Assembly (NCBI GenBank): GCA_048264125.1
Contig: JBLXDM010000007.1
Span: 1-64,000 of the forward strand
Direction: 5' to 3'
From: M1-B18 sp048264125
GTDB lineage: Bacteria > Bacillota > Clostridia > Peptostreptococcales > Natronincolaceae
DNA length: 64,000 bases
The position numbers and the translations under genes are program-made. The notes below the pieces were generated by a model. It was given only the letters and a program-made list of their open reading frames with translations. It made no database searches and was not told where the DNA came from. Positions 16,934-25,083 of the stretch are shown piece after piece. Each line of letters starts with the position of its first letter. The stretch's first letter is position 1.

Positions 16934-17548
16934 ATGAAAAATAAATTAGACAGGTGCTTTTACCATCGCCCCACCCTTGAGGTTGCAAGGCAGCTTCTGG
17001 GTAAGGAAATAGTGCATGAGACGACTAAGGGAATTATGAGAGGCAGGATAGTGGAGGCTGAGGCCTATATCGGAGCCATTGATAAAGCGGCCCACTGCTA
17101 TCAAAATAAGAGGACCACAAGAACAGAGGTCATGTTTGGACCACCGGGCCATGCCTATGTCTATCTGATATATGGCATGTATCATTGCTTCAATATCGTC
17201 ACCCAGGCTGAGGGGGAGGCAGCGGCGGTGCTGATTCGAGCAGTTGAGCCAATTGAAGGCACGGAGCTAATGGTACACAATAGATACGTCAAGTCCATAG
17301 GTGATTTAACAAGGGCTCAGGTAAAAAATCTAACCAACGGGCCGGGAAAGCTTTGTGGTGCAATGGGTATAGATAGAGGCTTGAATGGAGCAGACCTTTG
17401 CGACGACAGCTTTTATTTGACGGAGGGGGCTGATGAGCCCTTTGAAATGATAACCAGCAAAAGGATAAACATAGATTATGCAGAGGAGGCAATTGACTTT
17501 CCCTGGAGGTTTTATATAAAAAACAATCCCCATGTTTCAAGGAAATAA
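16934..17548 (+). CDS. 3-methyladenine DNA glycosylase (AAG/MPG family)
   Basis: The 204-residue protein removes alkylated purines from DNA. It shows FYHRPTLEVARQLLGK at the start, the catalytic region GRIVEAEAYIGAIDKAAHCY and GHAYVYLIYGMYHCFNIV, and PGKLCGAMGID. This matches the AAG fold and family length. ATG 16934 is chosen although its ribosome site is weak (GGA at 16921-16923); a TTG at 16919 is an alternative. Its promoter may come from repeat copy A. Confidence 0.9.
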   Translation: MKNKLDRCFYHRPTLEVARQLLGKEIVHETTKGIMRGRIVEAEAYIGAIDKAAHCYQNKRTTRTEVMFGPPGHAYVYLIYGMYHCFNIVTQAEGEAAAVLIRAVEPIEGTELMVHNRYVKSIGDLTRAQVKNLTNGPGKLCGAMGIDRGLNGADLCDDSFYLTEGADEPFEMITSKRINIDYAEEAIDFPWRFYIKNNPHVSRK

Positions 17549-17552
17549 ATAT

Positions 17553-17606
17553 AAAAGGGACGAAATCGCCGGATTCAAATTCCGAAGGCTTCAGTCCCTG
17601 TTTTAT
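17553..17606. terminator. Bidirectional terminator, glycosylase/plsC
   Basis: GGGAC with GAA..CGCC pairs with GGC.TTC and GTCCC, giving an outer stem (about 17556-17560 with 17594-17598) and an inner one. A and T runs flank it. Confidence 0.65.
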
Positions 17607-17612
17607 ATTGCA

Positions 17613-18332
17613 CTAGTCGCGATATTTTATTAAGTTTTCCTTGATGATCTCATACACCATAACAGTAAGGTCTGTTGATTTTTCGGTGTTGGCTGTCTCA
17701 ATCGGTGCTGAGAATATGACCTTTACCTTAGCCGGCTTAACTCGGTTATTGCCTTCCTCCAGAATTCTATAGGAGCCTATGATTGTCACAGGGACGATAG
17801 GTGCTGAGGCTCTGGCGGCCATCTTCAGACTGCCGGGCTTGAAGGGCTGCATTTCCATACCCTTGCTTCTTGTTCCCTCTGGAAATATCACCATGGATTG
17901 CCCTGATTTCAATATTTCTATGGCCTCTGTGATTGCCCTGAGGGACTGCCTCATATCCTTTCTATCTATAAAGACACAATCCAACAGCCGCATCCAGGTG
18001 CTTACCATGGGTAGCTTCTGCAGCTCGGTCTTTGCAACAAAGCCTATAGGTATAGGGATATTTGCCAACAATATCGGTATATCAAAATTCCCCTGATGAT
18101 TACCAGCAAACAAAACAGCTGTGTCCTTCGGAATATTTTCAAGACCTATTATTTCAAAGGAGCTACCGGTTAAGGCAATTAGTCTTCCGGCCCATCTAGA
18201 GGCAATTCCATTTATGTATAATCTTGCTTCTTTAATAAGACCCTTTTTCTTTAAGGCCTTAGCCCTTGGTATAAATAATAGTGTGTAGCAGGTATTAAGC
18301 CAAAAAAAAGCAAACCAAATAATAGTACGCAT
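17613..18332 (-). CDS. plsC: 1-acyl-sn-glycerol-3-phosphate acyltransferase PlsC
   Basis: Membrane enzyme of 239 residues that makes phosphatidic acid in phospholipid synthesis. The N-terminal hydrophobic segment (TIIWFAFFWLNTCYTLLFI) anchors it. The acyltransferase motif NHQGNFD gives the HX4D catalytic pair at about residue 78, and FPEGTRSKG is the glycerol-phosphate binding motif. ATG with AAAGGGGG seven bases upstream. It is divergent from the nitrilase gene with a 100-bp shared promoter region. Confidence 0.93.
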   Translation of the reverse strand: MRTIIWFAFFWLNTCYTLLFIPRAKALKKKGLIKEARLYINGIASRWAGRLIALTGSSFEIIGLENIPKDTAVLFAGNHQGNFDIPILLANIPIPIGFVAKTELQKLPMVSTWMRLLDCVFIDRKDMRQSLRAITEAIEILKSGQSMVIFPEGTRSKGMEMQPFKPGSLKMAARASAPIVPVTIIGSYRILEEGNNRVKPAKVKVIFSAPIETANTEKSTDLTVMVYEIIKENLIKYRD

Positions 18333-18432
18333 TATGAACCCCCTTTATTTACATATCGCTATTTTTATCTTATCATAAAAATAGGGGGATTTAAAGCTAG
18401 CGTTAGTTCATATTTTCGAAGGGGGTTTAGTC

Positions 18433-19263
18433 ATGAGTATATTAAAAATTGCTGTTTGTCAAATGTCAGTGGTGGAAAACAAGGAGGAAAACCTCAATAA
18501 GGCTGAGGAAATGCTGAGGAAAGCGGCTGCCGAATATAGCCCGGAGATAGTAGTGCTGCCGGAAATGTTCAACTGTCCTTATTCAAATGCTTTTTTTCCG
18601 GCCTTTGCTGAGGAGTTCCTCGGTGAGTCCACCAACAGGCTCTCCAAGCTGGCGAAGGAGCTTGGGGTCTATATCGTAGGGGGCTCTATCCCTGAGAGGG
18701 ATGGGGACAGTATATACAATACCTCCTTTATATTTGGTCCGGAGGGACAGCTGCTGGGAAGGCATAGAAAGATGCATTTATTTGATATAGAAATTGAAGG
18801 CGGTATAAGCTTTAAGGAATCCGATACCCTTGGTGCAGGAAATCAGGTAACTGTTATAGATACCCCCGTCGGCAGACTGGGCATTGCAATATGCTATGAT
18901 ATGCGATTCCCTGAGCTTATGCGCTTGATGGCGGAAGCTGGAGCAGAGGTACTAATCATCCCTGCTGCCTTCAATATGACCACCGGGCCTGCTCATTGGG
19001 ATTCTCTGATCAAAATCAGGGCCTTAGATAATCAGGTTTACTTTGTAGCTGCTTCACCCGCCAGAAATCTTGAGGCAGCTTACCACGCCTTTGGTCATTC
19101 CACAATTGCAGGGCCATGGGGTGATGTGGTTTCAAGGGCAGGCGAAGGGGAAGAAATCATTTACGGTGAGCTGGATTTGGAGTATATTAATAAAATAAGG
19201 GATCAGCTGCCGCTTTTGAAGCATAGACGCAAGGATGTGTATGAGCTAAGGGAGCTGCTATAA
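18433..19263 (+). CDS. Carbon-nitrogen hydrolase (nitrilase superfamily, omega-amidase-like)
   Basis: The 276-residue enzyme carries the Glu-Lys-Cys triad of the superfamily: VLPEMFNCPYS (Glu about 43), GRHRKMHLFDIEI (Lys about 113) and AICYDMRFPELMR (Cys about 154). The strongest resemblance is to Nit2/omega-amidase enzymes that hydrolyse 2-oxoglutaramate or 2-oxosuccinamate. That assignment is by general similarity, and the substrate is not fixed by motifs. It starts a probable three-gene operon with the FMN oxidase and the DUF3006 gene. Confidence 0.88.
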   Translation: MSILKIAVCQMSVVENKEENLNKAEEMLRKAAAEYSPEIVVLPEMFNCPYSNAFFPAFAEEFLGESTNRLSKLAKELGVYIVGGSIPERDGDSIYNTSFIFGPEGQLLGRHRKMHLFDIEIEGGISFKESDTLGAGNQVTVIDTPVGRLGIAICYDMRFPELMRLMAEAGAEVLIIPAAFNMTTGPAHWDSLIKIRALDNQVYFVAASPARNLEAAYHAFGHSTIAGPWGDVVSRAGEGEEIIYGELDLEYINKIRDQLPLLKHRRKDVYELRELL

Positions 19264-19282
19264 AATTTGAGGAGGAATGGCT

Positions 19283-20299
19283 ATGCAATATTCTGATGTT
19301 ATTAAGAATGCAAAGGATTTAAAGGGCTTTAAATGTAAGGTCTGTAGGGATTGTAACGGTGTTGCCTGTCGTGGTGAGCTGCCGGGGGTAGGAGGAAAGG
19401 GAAGCGGAGCCTCCTTTATAAGAAACCGTGAGAAAATAAATGAAATAAAGGTTAATCTGGATACAATAATTGAGGAGGCGCCGATAGATACCTCAATTGA
19501 GCTCTTTGGCCAAAAATTTAGTCTGCCGGTTTTTGCGGCGCCTATAGGAGCCCTGCCGATGAATTATGGAGAGCAGCATACAGATTTATCCTATTCAAAG
19601 GCTATTATCGGTGGCTGTATAGAGGCCGGAACAATTGGCTTTACAGGTGATGGTGCCAAGGATGAATTCTACGAGGGCCCACTGGGGGTAATCGGTGATA
19701 ATGATGGAATGGGGATTCCAACCATTAAGCCCTGGAAAAATCCGGAAATATTGAGAAAAATCAAGATGGCAGAGGAAAAGAAGGTATTGGCGGTTGCCAT
19801 AGATATAGATGCTGCAGGCTTATTATTGCTTAAGCTACAGGGTAAGCCGGTGGCAACAAAATCTGTTGAGGAGCTAAAGGAGCTGGTGGCTGCCACCCAT
19901 CTGCCGATAATATTAAAGGGTATCATGACAGTTGAGGGAGCAAAAAAAGCTCTGGAGGCAGGGGTATATGGCATTGTTGTGTCGAATCATGGCGGCAGGG
20001 TACTGGATCACACTTCAGCCACAATAGAGGCATTGCCAGGTATAGCGGCTGCAGTTGGCGGTAAGCTTAAGATATTTATTGACGGCGGCTTTAGAAATGG
20101 TATTGATGTGTTCAAGGCACTGGCACTGGGGGCAGATGCAGTACTGATTGGCAGACCCTATGGTGTTTCAGCCTATGGTGGTGACCAAGAGGGGGTTGCC
20201 CTATACACCAAGAAGCTGCAGATGGAGCTGGAGGAGACAATGACCATGACCGGCTGTCATAGCCTTAAGGATATAAATAGAGACCATATATTTATATAA
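19283..20299 (+). CDS. FMN-dependent alpha-hydroxy-acid oxidising protein
   Basis: A TIM-barrel flavoprotein of 338 residues. A cysteine-rich N-terminus (CKVCRDCNGVACRG at 16-29) is followed by PVFAAPIGALPMN, the flavin-site KGIMTVEGAKKALEAG, the catalytic VSNHGGRVLDHTSATIEALPGI and FIDGGFRNGIDVFKALALGAD. It is shorter than lactate oxidase and lacks the usual loop, as in the clostridial subgroup; the cysteines may bind a cluster. ATG 19283 is chosen because GGAGG ends seven bases before it; the ATG at 19277 is too close. Confidence 0.87.
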   Translation: MQYSDVIKNAKDLKGFKCKVCRDCNGVACRGELPGVGGKGSGASFIRNREKINEIKVNLDTIIEEAPIDTSIELFGQKFSLPVFAAPIGALPMNYGEQHTDLSYSKAIIGGCIEAGTIGFTGDGAKDEFYEGPLGVIGDNDGMGIPTIKPWKNPEILRKIKMAEEKKVLAVAIDIDAAGLLLLKLQGKPVATKSVEELKELVAATHLPIILKGIMTVEGAKKALEAGVYGIVVSNHGGRVLDHTSATIEALPGIAAAVGGKLKIFIDGGFRNGIDVFKALALGADAVLIGRPYGVSAYGGDQEGVALYTKKLQMELEETMTMTGCHSLKDINRDHIFI

Positions 20300-20312
20300 T
20301 GGGGGGATACAA

Positions 20313-20525
20313 ATGAAAAGGGGTATTGTGGATCGCTTTGAGGGGGGCTATGCAATTGTTGAGCTAGAAAGAGGCTTTGAGAGGATCGCAAGGAGCAGGC
20401 TGCCTAATGGGGTTAAAGAAGGGGATGTCATATTGATTCATAAGGATGAGATAACCATCGATCATGCTGAGACCTTAAATAGAAAAAATAAAATTAAGGG
20501 GCTTATGGATAAACTATTCCAATAA
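20313..20525 (+). CDS. DUF3006 small protein
   Basis: A 70-residue soluble protein starting MKRGIVDRFEGGYAIVELE, the DUF3006 pattern: a small beta-rich domain with unknown function found across clostridia and bacilli. GGGGGGA lies before the ATG. It is 13 nt after the oxidase gene and likely in the same operon. Confidence 0.8.
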   Translation: MKRGIVDRFEGGYAIVELERGFERIARSRLPNGVKEGDVILIHKDEITIDHAETLNRKNKIKGLMDKLFQ

Positions 20526-20628
20526 ACCCAACAAATTGCCAAAACTTACATCCGGCCTTTTCGTGTACATTCCATAGTAAATGTGTTAAAATTTCTCTAT
20601 GTTATGTAAACATGAAAGGTGGGAGACT

Positions 20629-21531
20629 ATGGTAGGTAAGGCAAATAAAAAGCTTACGTTTTCTATTATTGCGTTATTAATTATAAGCTGCAGCTCTATT
20701 GTCCTGGCAGCTGACTACTTCCTTTTGAGGGATAGGGTTCAGCCGTCGGATCAGGTGGTTATGGAAATGACACTGGAGGAAGAGACCCCTCAGAAGGATT
20801 TAGATACCGATACATATCCTGCTGAGGTGGATATGGATATTGAAGAGGCAGATGAGGCTGATGTGAAGGAGGAGGCTCCTAAGGCCTCTGAAGAAAAAGC
20901 CACTGAGGAAAAGACCGAAGAAAAGACTGAAGAAAAGACTGAGGTAAAGCCTGCAGTCACAAATACAGCAAAGAGCAGCTACGTGGTTAAGGCAGGAGAT
21001 ACACTCTATTTAATTGCCCAAAATCTAAAGCTGGATGTAAATAGCCTTAAGATTATCAATAAACTGAATTCCGACAGGCTATTAGTAGGACAGGTGCTGA
21101 TAACAGAGGGTGCTGCAAAGAAATCAGGAGTCACACAGGAGGTTGCATCTCGGGGAAGTAATAGAGAGGATGATCTCTATTGGTTGAGTCGAATCATCCA
21201 TGCTGAGGCCCAGGGTGAGTCCTATGAGGGAAAAGTAGCAGTAGGTAATGTGATCTTAAACAGGGTAAAGAGCAGTGATTTCCCCAATACCGTTTATGGT
21301 GTGGTTTTTGATAAGCAGTTTGGTTATACTCAATTTTCTCCGGTATTGGATGGAAGCATCAATAATACACCAAATGCAGACAGTATAAATGCTGCAAAGG
21401 CTGCTTTAAATGGAGAAAGACCCATAGGAAATGCCCTTTACTTCTTGAATCCTTCAAGGTCTACAAACTTTTGGATTGTAAAAAATCGAAAGTACTTTAT
21501 GACAATAGGTGACCATGATTTCTATCATTAA
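20629..21531 (+). CDS. LysM-SleB type cell wall hydrolase
   Basis: The 300-residue protein has an N-terminal membrane/signal segment (LTFSIIALLIISCSSIVLA), an acidic E/K-rich low-complexity linker (about 55-112, with repeats of EEKTEEK), a LysM peptidoglycan-binding domain (YVVKAGDTLYLIAQNLKLD...VGQVL, about 117-160), and a C-terminal SleB/Hydrolase_2 domain (RIIHAEAQGESYEGKVAVGNVILNR). SleB-type enzymes are spore cortex lytic transglycosylases, but LysM-bearing ones also act in vegetative walls. ATG 20629 is chosen because AGGTGGGAG precedes it. Confidence 0.9.
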   Translation: MVGKANKKLTFSIIALLIISCSSIVLAADYFLLRDRVQPSDQVVMEMTLEEETPQKDLDTDTYPAEVDMDIEEADEADVKEEAPKASEEKATEEKTEEKTEEKTEVKPAVTNTAKSSYVVKAGDTLYLIAQNLKLDVNSLKIINKLNSDRLLVGQVLITEGAAKKSGVTQEVASRGSNREDDLYWLSRIIHAEAQGESYEGKVAVGNVILNRVKSSDFPNTVYGVVFDKQFGYTQFSPVLDGSINNTPNADSINAAKAALNGERPIGNALYFLNPSRSTNFWIVKNRKYFMTIGDHDFYH

Positions 21532-21548
21532 GACATAATTCAATTAAA

Positions 21549-21584
21549 AAAGCCCAGCTTTTCCAAATGGAGGAGCTGGGCTTT
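21549..21584. terminator. Bidirectional terminator, SleB-like gene/folC
   Basis: AAAGCCCAGCT (21549-21559) pairs with AGCTGGGCTTT (21574-21584), with a further TTCC/GGAG inner extension. It lies between convergent genes. Confidence 0.88.
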
Positions 21585-21604
21585 CATTTTGTAAAAATGC
21601 TTAT

Positions 21605-22924
21605 TTAGCTGGCAATAACACTGGTATCTATCTGATTTAAAAGAATATTTCTTGCGTCGCCGATCAAATAAAGGGAGCCTGTAAATATGGTAACCTCATC
21701 AGCTCCGGTGGTTTTCAGAGCCAAATGCACTGCCTCCTCCAAGCTTTCTGCTATCAGAATATCCTTCCCAAGGAAGGAAACCTGCTGAGCCAGCCTTCCG
21801 GCCTCCATGGCCTTTGGATTATTTGGGGTTGTAAAAATAACACGATTGCAGAGGGGAACCAAAGTGTTTAAGACGCCGGTCGTATCCTTATTGCTCAGCA
21901 TACCTATCACAAGGTTTATTCTGCGATCTGAAAAATTCCTTTTTAGGGCCTCCGCCAGAACCTCTGCCCCCTGTAGGTTATGGGCACCATCTACAAAGAT
22001 AAGCGGATTATCCTGAAGCCTTTCAAGCCTTCCTGCCCAAATATTTGAGTAAACACCCTTATAAATTGAGTCCTGGGGGAGATATAAAAGACCCTCACGC
22101 TGCAGCAGCATCAAGGATAAAGCAGCTAAGGAGGCATTACAGGCCTGATGAGGACCTATCATTTGAAGCTTTAAATCCTTCAGAGCAAAGCCATTTGAGC
22201 TTAAATCAAAGCTCTGGCCCCTATAGCTTTCCTCCTTAAGGCTGATATCACCTCTGTCCAAAAAATGCAGTCTGGCATTGTTTTCTAAGGCCACCTCTGT
22301 AAGCACCTCAGTGACATCTGTGTCCTGCCAATGGGATATTACAAGTCCATTGCGCTTTATGATCCCGGCCTTATGGCGGGCAATCTCTCTGATGTCATCC
22401 CCCAACACATCTATATGGTCGATACCTATGGGCGTAATTATTGAGGCAATAGAGCTCTCAATGATATTTGTGGCATCCCTTAAGCCCCCCAGCCCTACCT
22501 CCAATACCACATAGTCCACGTTTTGGTATTGATAATATATAAAGGCCATAAGGGTCATTATGTCGAACATAGCCGGATAGGGCATTTCAATGGGTGCAAA
22601 GGAGGTTATTATGCTCTGAAGATGAGCAGTAATATTTGTAAAATCCTCCTTGTCCATATTCACGTTATTAATACGGATACGGTCGGTATAGCAATTAAGA
22701 TGAGGCGAAGTATACAGGCCTACTCTATAGCCCGCTGCCATTAGGATGCTGCTTATAAAGGAGGATGTGGAGCCCTTTCCATTGGTTCCAGCAACATGAA
22801 TGAACCTGATATTTTTGTGAGGGTCTCCTAAAAGGGATAATATTTTTTTCATATTGTCTAAGCTTAAACGGGTACCACGGGAGTGGCATTCTTCGATAAA
22901 TGTTATAGCATCCTCAAAATACAT
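21605..22924 (-). CDS. folC: Bifunctional folylpolyglutamate synthase/dihydrofolate synthase
   Basis: The 439-residue Mur-ligase-fold enzyme adds glutamate to (dihydro)folate or dihydropteroate. Visible: FIHVAGTNGKGSTSSFISSIL (P-loop), SPHLNCYTDRIRINN, DYVVLEVGLGGLRDATNII and FVDGAHNLQGAEVLAEAL. ATG 22924 is chosen because AAGAGGAGG lies six bases upstream; the frame opens 18 bases earlier without a site. It is transcribed divergently from the encapsulin pair. Confidence 0.93.
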   Translation of the reverse strand: MYFEDAITFIEECHSRGTRLSLDNMKKILSLLGDPHKNIRFIHVAGTNGKGSTSSFISSILMAAGYRVGLYTSPHLNCYTDRIRINNVNMDKEDFTNITAHLQSIITSFAPIEMPYPAMFDIMTLMAFIYYQYQNVDYVVLEVGLGGLRDATNIIESSIASIITPIGIDHIDVLGDDIREIARHKAGIIKRNGLVISHWQDTDVTEVLTEVALENNARLHFLDRGDISLKEESYRGQSFDLSSNGFALKDLKLQMIGPHQACNASLAALSLMLLQREGLLYLPQDSIYKGVYSNIWAGRLERLQDNPLIFVDGAHNLQGAEVLAEALKRNFSDRRINLVIGMLSNKDTTGVLNTLVPLCNRVIFTTPNNPKAMEAGRLAQQVSFLGKDILIAESLEEAVHLALKTTGADEVTIFTGSLYLIGDARNILLNQIDTSVIAS

Positions 22925-23011
22925 AAAAAACCTCCTCTTCATTTATAGTAAAATAGGTCGATAGTCATAGATTTAGTACGATTAATTATACTATTTTAAA
23001 ATTACCGTCAG

Positions 23012-23064
23012 CAATAGCGAAAAATGCAAAATACAAACTTATTTTTCAACAATTTTCGCTATTG
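23012..23064. repeat. 12-bp inverted repeat in the folC/encapsulin spacer
   Basis: CAATAGCGAAAA (23012-23023) and TTTTCGCTATTG (23053-23064) are perfect complements with 29 nt between. ATTTTTCAA/TTGAAAAAT forms a second overlapping pair (23041-23070). No T run follows, so an operator or RNA structure is more likely than a terminator. Confidence 0.5.
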
Positions 23065-23082
23065 AAAAATAGTAGAATTAAG

Positions 23083-23166
23083 TGAGGAAATTGTATAATA
23101 AGTTGAGTGTTATGTTTATATAAACTAGAATATATATGCGCTATAATGGTATTATGCAATTCCTTA
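23083..23166. repeat. MITE-like repeat, core-less copy C (84 bp)
   Basis: TGAGGAAATTGTATAATA at the left and ATTATGCAATTCCTTA at the right match the outer ends of copies A and B. Here the two ends join at TTTATATAAA, exactly where complete copies hold the block from TTTATACAAAGT to ACTTTGTATAAA. It lies about 140 nt upstream of the encapsulin cargo gene. Confidence 0.6.
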
Positions 23167-23305
23167 AATAAATAATATAATACAAATGTTAAATTTGTGC
23201 TTCACTAATATGATATTTTTGATAAAATAATATCTAGAGTGATAGAAGCTCAAAAAAATGGGTAATGTATCTAGAGATAACAAGAGAATGAGGAGGTTTT
23301 TTATT

Positions 23306-23677
23306 ATGCCTAGTTTTGCAAATCCCTTTTCAGGGAATATTCCAAGAAAGATTTCAAAGGAAGAATTAATTCAGGCAGTAAGATTGGACATCGCAGGAGA
23401 GCTGGAGGCAATATTTATTTATGATGCACACGCAAAGGCTACTGATGATCCAAGGGCTAAGAAGATATTAGAGGATATCAGGGATGAGGAAAAGGTTCAT
23501 GTAGGAGAGTTGATGGCTCTGCTGAAGATTCTTGATCCTGCTGAAGGCGCCTTCTTTGAAGAGGGGACTGAAGAGGTTAGAGAGCTTATGGAGGAACTGG
23601 GTGCTGAGGGTGAAAATATTCCTGTTGAGAAAAAAGAGCAGGTTTTGAAGACGGTAGGAAGTTTATTAGATAAATAA
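23306..23677 (+). CDS. Encapsulin cargo: ferritin-like protein with targeting tail
   Basis: A 123-residue helical protein of the encapsulated ferritin type. The two-helix core has RLDIAGELEAIFIYDAHA (about 30-47) and ILEDIRDEEKVHVGELMALL (about 54-74), supplying Glu and ExxH iron ligands. Such proteins assemble into decameric ferroxidases inside encapsulin shells. The C-terminus ends with TVGSLLDK, which fits the encapsulin cargo-loading peptide (TVGSL-type). ATG 23306 is selected by AGGAGG nine bases upstream. The shell gene follows after 12 nt. Confidence 0.88.
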   Translation: MPSFANPFSGNIPRKISKEELIQAVRLDIAGELEAIFIYDAHAKATDDPRAKKILEDIRDEEKVHVGELMALLKILDPAEGAFFEEGTEEVRELMEELGAEGENIPVEKKEQVLKTVGSLLDK

Positions 23678-23689
23678 GGAGGGATACTG

Positions 23690-24526
23690 ATGGATTATTT
23701 ATTAAGAGATGATGCTCCCTTTAGCGAAGGGGATTGGAATAAAATTGATCAACTGGTGGTTAAGGTAGCTTCTCAGCAGCTGGTGGGAAGACGAATTATT
23801 TCACTTTTTGGTCCCTTAGGCGCCGGTGTTCAAAGTATAAATTTAGACACTGTTAACTATAGTGGATCTGGCGAGATGGATCTTTTCGGTGATAGTGAGG
23901 CCTGTGAAATAGTTGCTCATTCTAGAAGATATGCTGCTATTCCTATGATATATAAGGATCTTATAATTTCCTGGAGAGATGTAGAAACCAGTAGACAGCT
24001 GGGTCTTCCCTTAGATTTATCTCCTGTAGCAGCAGCTGCAGCAGCCTGCGCTAAGAAAGAAGACTATTTAATCTTCAATGGAAGTGAGGAGTTTAGTTAC
24101 CCTGGACTTCTGACGGTAGAAGGCAGAGAGGTAATTAAGAAGCAGGATTGGTCACAGGGGGAAAATCCCTTCAATGATGTGGCAAAGGGAATAGAGGCCT
24201 TGATAGCTAAAGGGGTTTATGGACCTTACGCTTTGGTTGCTAGCCCTAAGCTGTATGTTCAGCTGCAAAGGATACAGGACGGAACAGGAGTTTTAGAGCT
24301 GTCAAGAGTTAAGGAGTTGGTAGACGGAAAAATTTATCAGTCTCCTGCAATACCTGAGAATAAAGCTGTATTGGTGGCTATAGGACCACATAACATGGAT
24401 TTGGTTGTTGGGCAGGATATGGCAACCGGCTATATTGGACCAGAGCAGCTAAACCACAAAATGAGAATTCTTGAAACCATTGCATTAAGAATTAAAAGAC
24501 CTGAGGCTGTTGTTACCTTTGAGTAG
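23690..24526 (+). CDS. Family 1 encapsulin shell protein
   Basis: The 278-residue protein is the HK97-fold shell subunit formerly called linocin M18. It begins MDYLLRDDAPFSEGDWNKID and contains RRIISLFGPLGAGVQSI, IPMIYKDLIISWRD, the region SYPGLLTVEGRE and a YGPYALVASPKLY block. The length fits T=1 shells of 60 subunits. With the ferritin-like cargo immediately upstream (12-nt gap, GGAGGG site) it should form an iron-storing or iron-oxidising nanocompartment, useful for oxidative or iron stress in an anaerobe. Confidence 0.95.
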   Translation: MDYLLRDDAPFSEGDWNKIDQLVVKVASQQLVGRRIISLFGPLGAGVQSINLDTVNYSGSGEMDLFGDSEACEIVAHSRRYAAIPMIYKDLIISWRDVETSRQLGLPLDLSPVAAAAAACAKKEDYLIFNGSEEFSYPGLLTVEGREVIKKQDWSQGENPFNDVAKGIEALIAKGVYGPYALVASPKLYVQLQRIQDGTGVLELSRVKELVDGKIYQSPAIPENKAVLVAIGPHNMDLVVGQDMATGYIGPEQLNHKMRILETIALRIKRPEAVVTFE

Positions 24527-24553
24527 GTAAGTGGTCTTTGGCTACATATTAAT

Positions 24554-24596
24554 GACCTCCTGCGTAGAATTAACGTCAGGGGGTCCTTGTTTTTTC
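24554..24596 (+). terminator. Terminator of the encapsulin operon
   Basis: GACCTCCTGCGT pairs with ACGTCAGGGGGTC (one bulged A, one G-T pair), followed by TTGTTTTTT. Confidence 0.8.
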
Positions 24597-24662
24597 ATAT
24601 TTTTAATGGCATTTATCGAGGCATTGAATAGTATATTATTAAGCGCGGTTTCATAAAACTAG

Positions 24663-24690
24663 TTGACAGGTTGTTTGATATTATGATAAA
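24663..24690 (+). promoter_or_regulatory. Promoter of the lysine operon leader
   Basis: A consensus TTGACA (24663-24668), a 16-nt spacer and GATAAA (24685-24690), about 25 nt upstream of the riboswitch P1 stem. Confidence 0.6.
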
Positions 24691-24716
24691 CTACGTACAA
24701 CGCAAATTTAATACAG

Positions 24717-24903
24717 GATTAATAAGTAGAGGCGCACTGATGATGAGTATATAGTGGGTGTTAAGAGAGAAAGCTTGCTCAATACCACTATAAAAAGGCT
24801 GACGTGCCGAAACGGTTGAAGTACTTTCAATTTAACCGTTGGGTGTCCGGTGAATAACCGTGCAACTGTCATAGAATACTCTATGGAGTGCTATTTGTTG
24901 ATT
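24717..24903 (+). promoter_or_regulatory. Lysine riboswitch (L-box) aptamer
   Basis: The conserved core blocks are all visible: AGAGGCGC at 24728, AAAAAGGCTGACGTGCCGAA in the middle, GGTGTCCGGTGAATAACCGTG, then ACTGTCATAG and TCTATGGAGTGCTA at the 3' side. The P1 helix pairs 24717-24729 with 24891-24903 (13 positions, several G-T). When lysine binds, transcription should stop at the hairpin 80 nt downstream, before asd. Confidence 0.93.
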
Positions 24904-24976
24904 GTACAGAGGCTGAAGCGGTATGGATATTTTAATATGTCTTATGACCAATTCTTAGCTTTTTGTTGCATGAACA

Positions 24977-25008
24977 AAACTCCTAGAACTATTCCTAGGG
25001 GTTTTTTT
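24977..25008 (+). terminator. Riboswitch-controlled terminator
   Basis: AAACTCCTAG (24977-24986) pairs with CTAGGGGTTT (24995-25004), followed by a T run through 25008. It lies between the lysine aptamer and the asd start codon. Confidence 0.85.
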
Positions 25009-25083
25009 AATATAATCAAAGGCAAAAGGGCTGAAAAATAAATTTCAGCATAAAATATGCATTAATCAATTGATGGAAGGAGA

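Noticed and set aside
20839..20950. Tandem GAAGAAAAGACT-like repeats as a CRISPR or minisatellite
   Set aside because: They encode the acidic EEKTEEK linker of the LysM-SleB protein in frame; there are no spacers.
24850..25041. 63-codon open frame between encapsulin and asd
   Set aside because: It lies inside the lysine aptamer and its terminator; the sequence is explained by the riboswitch.
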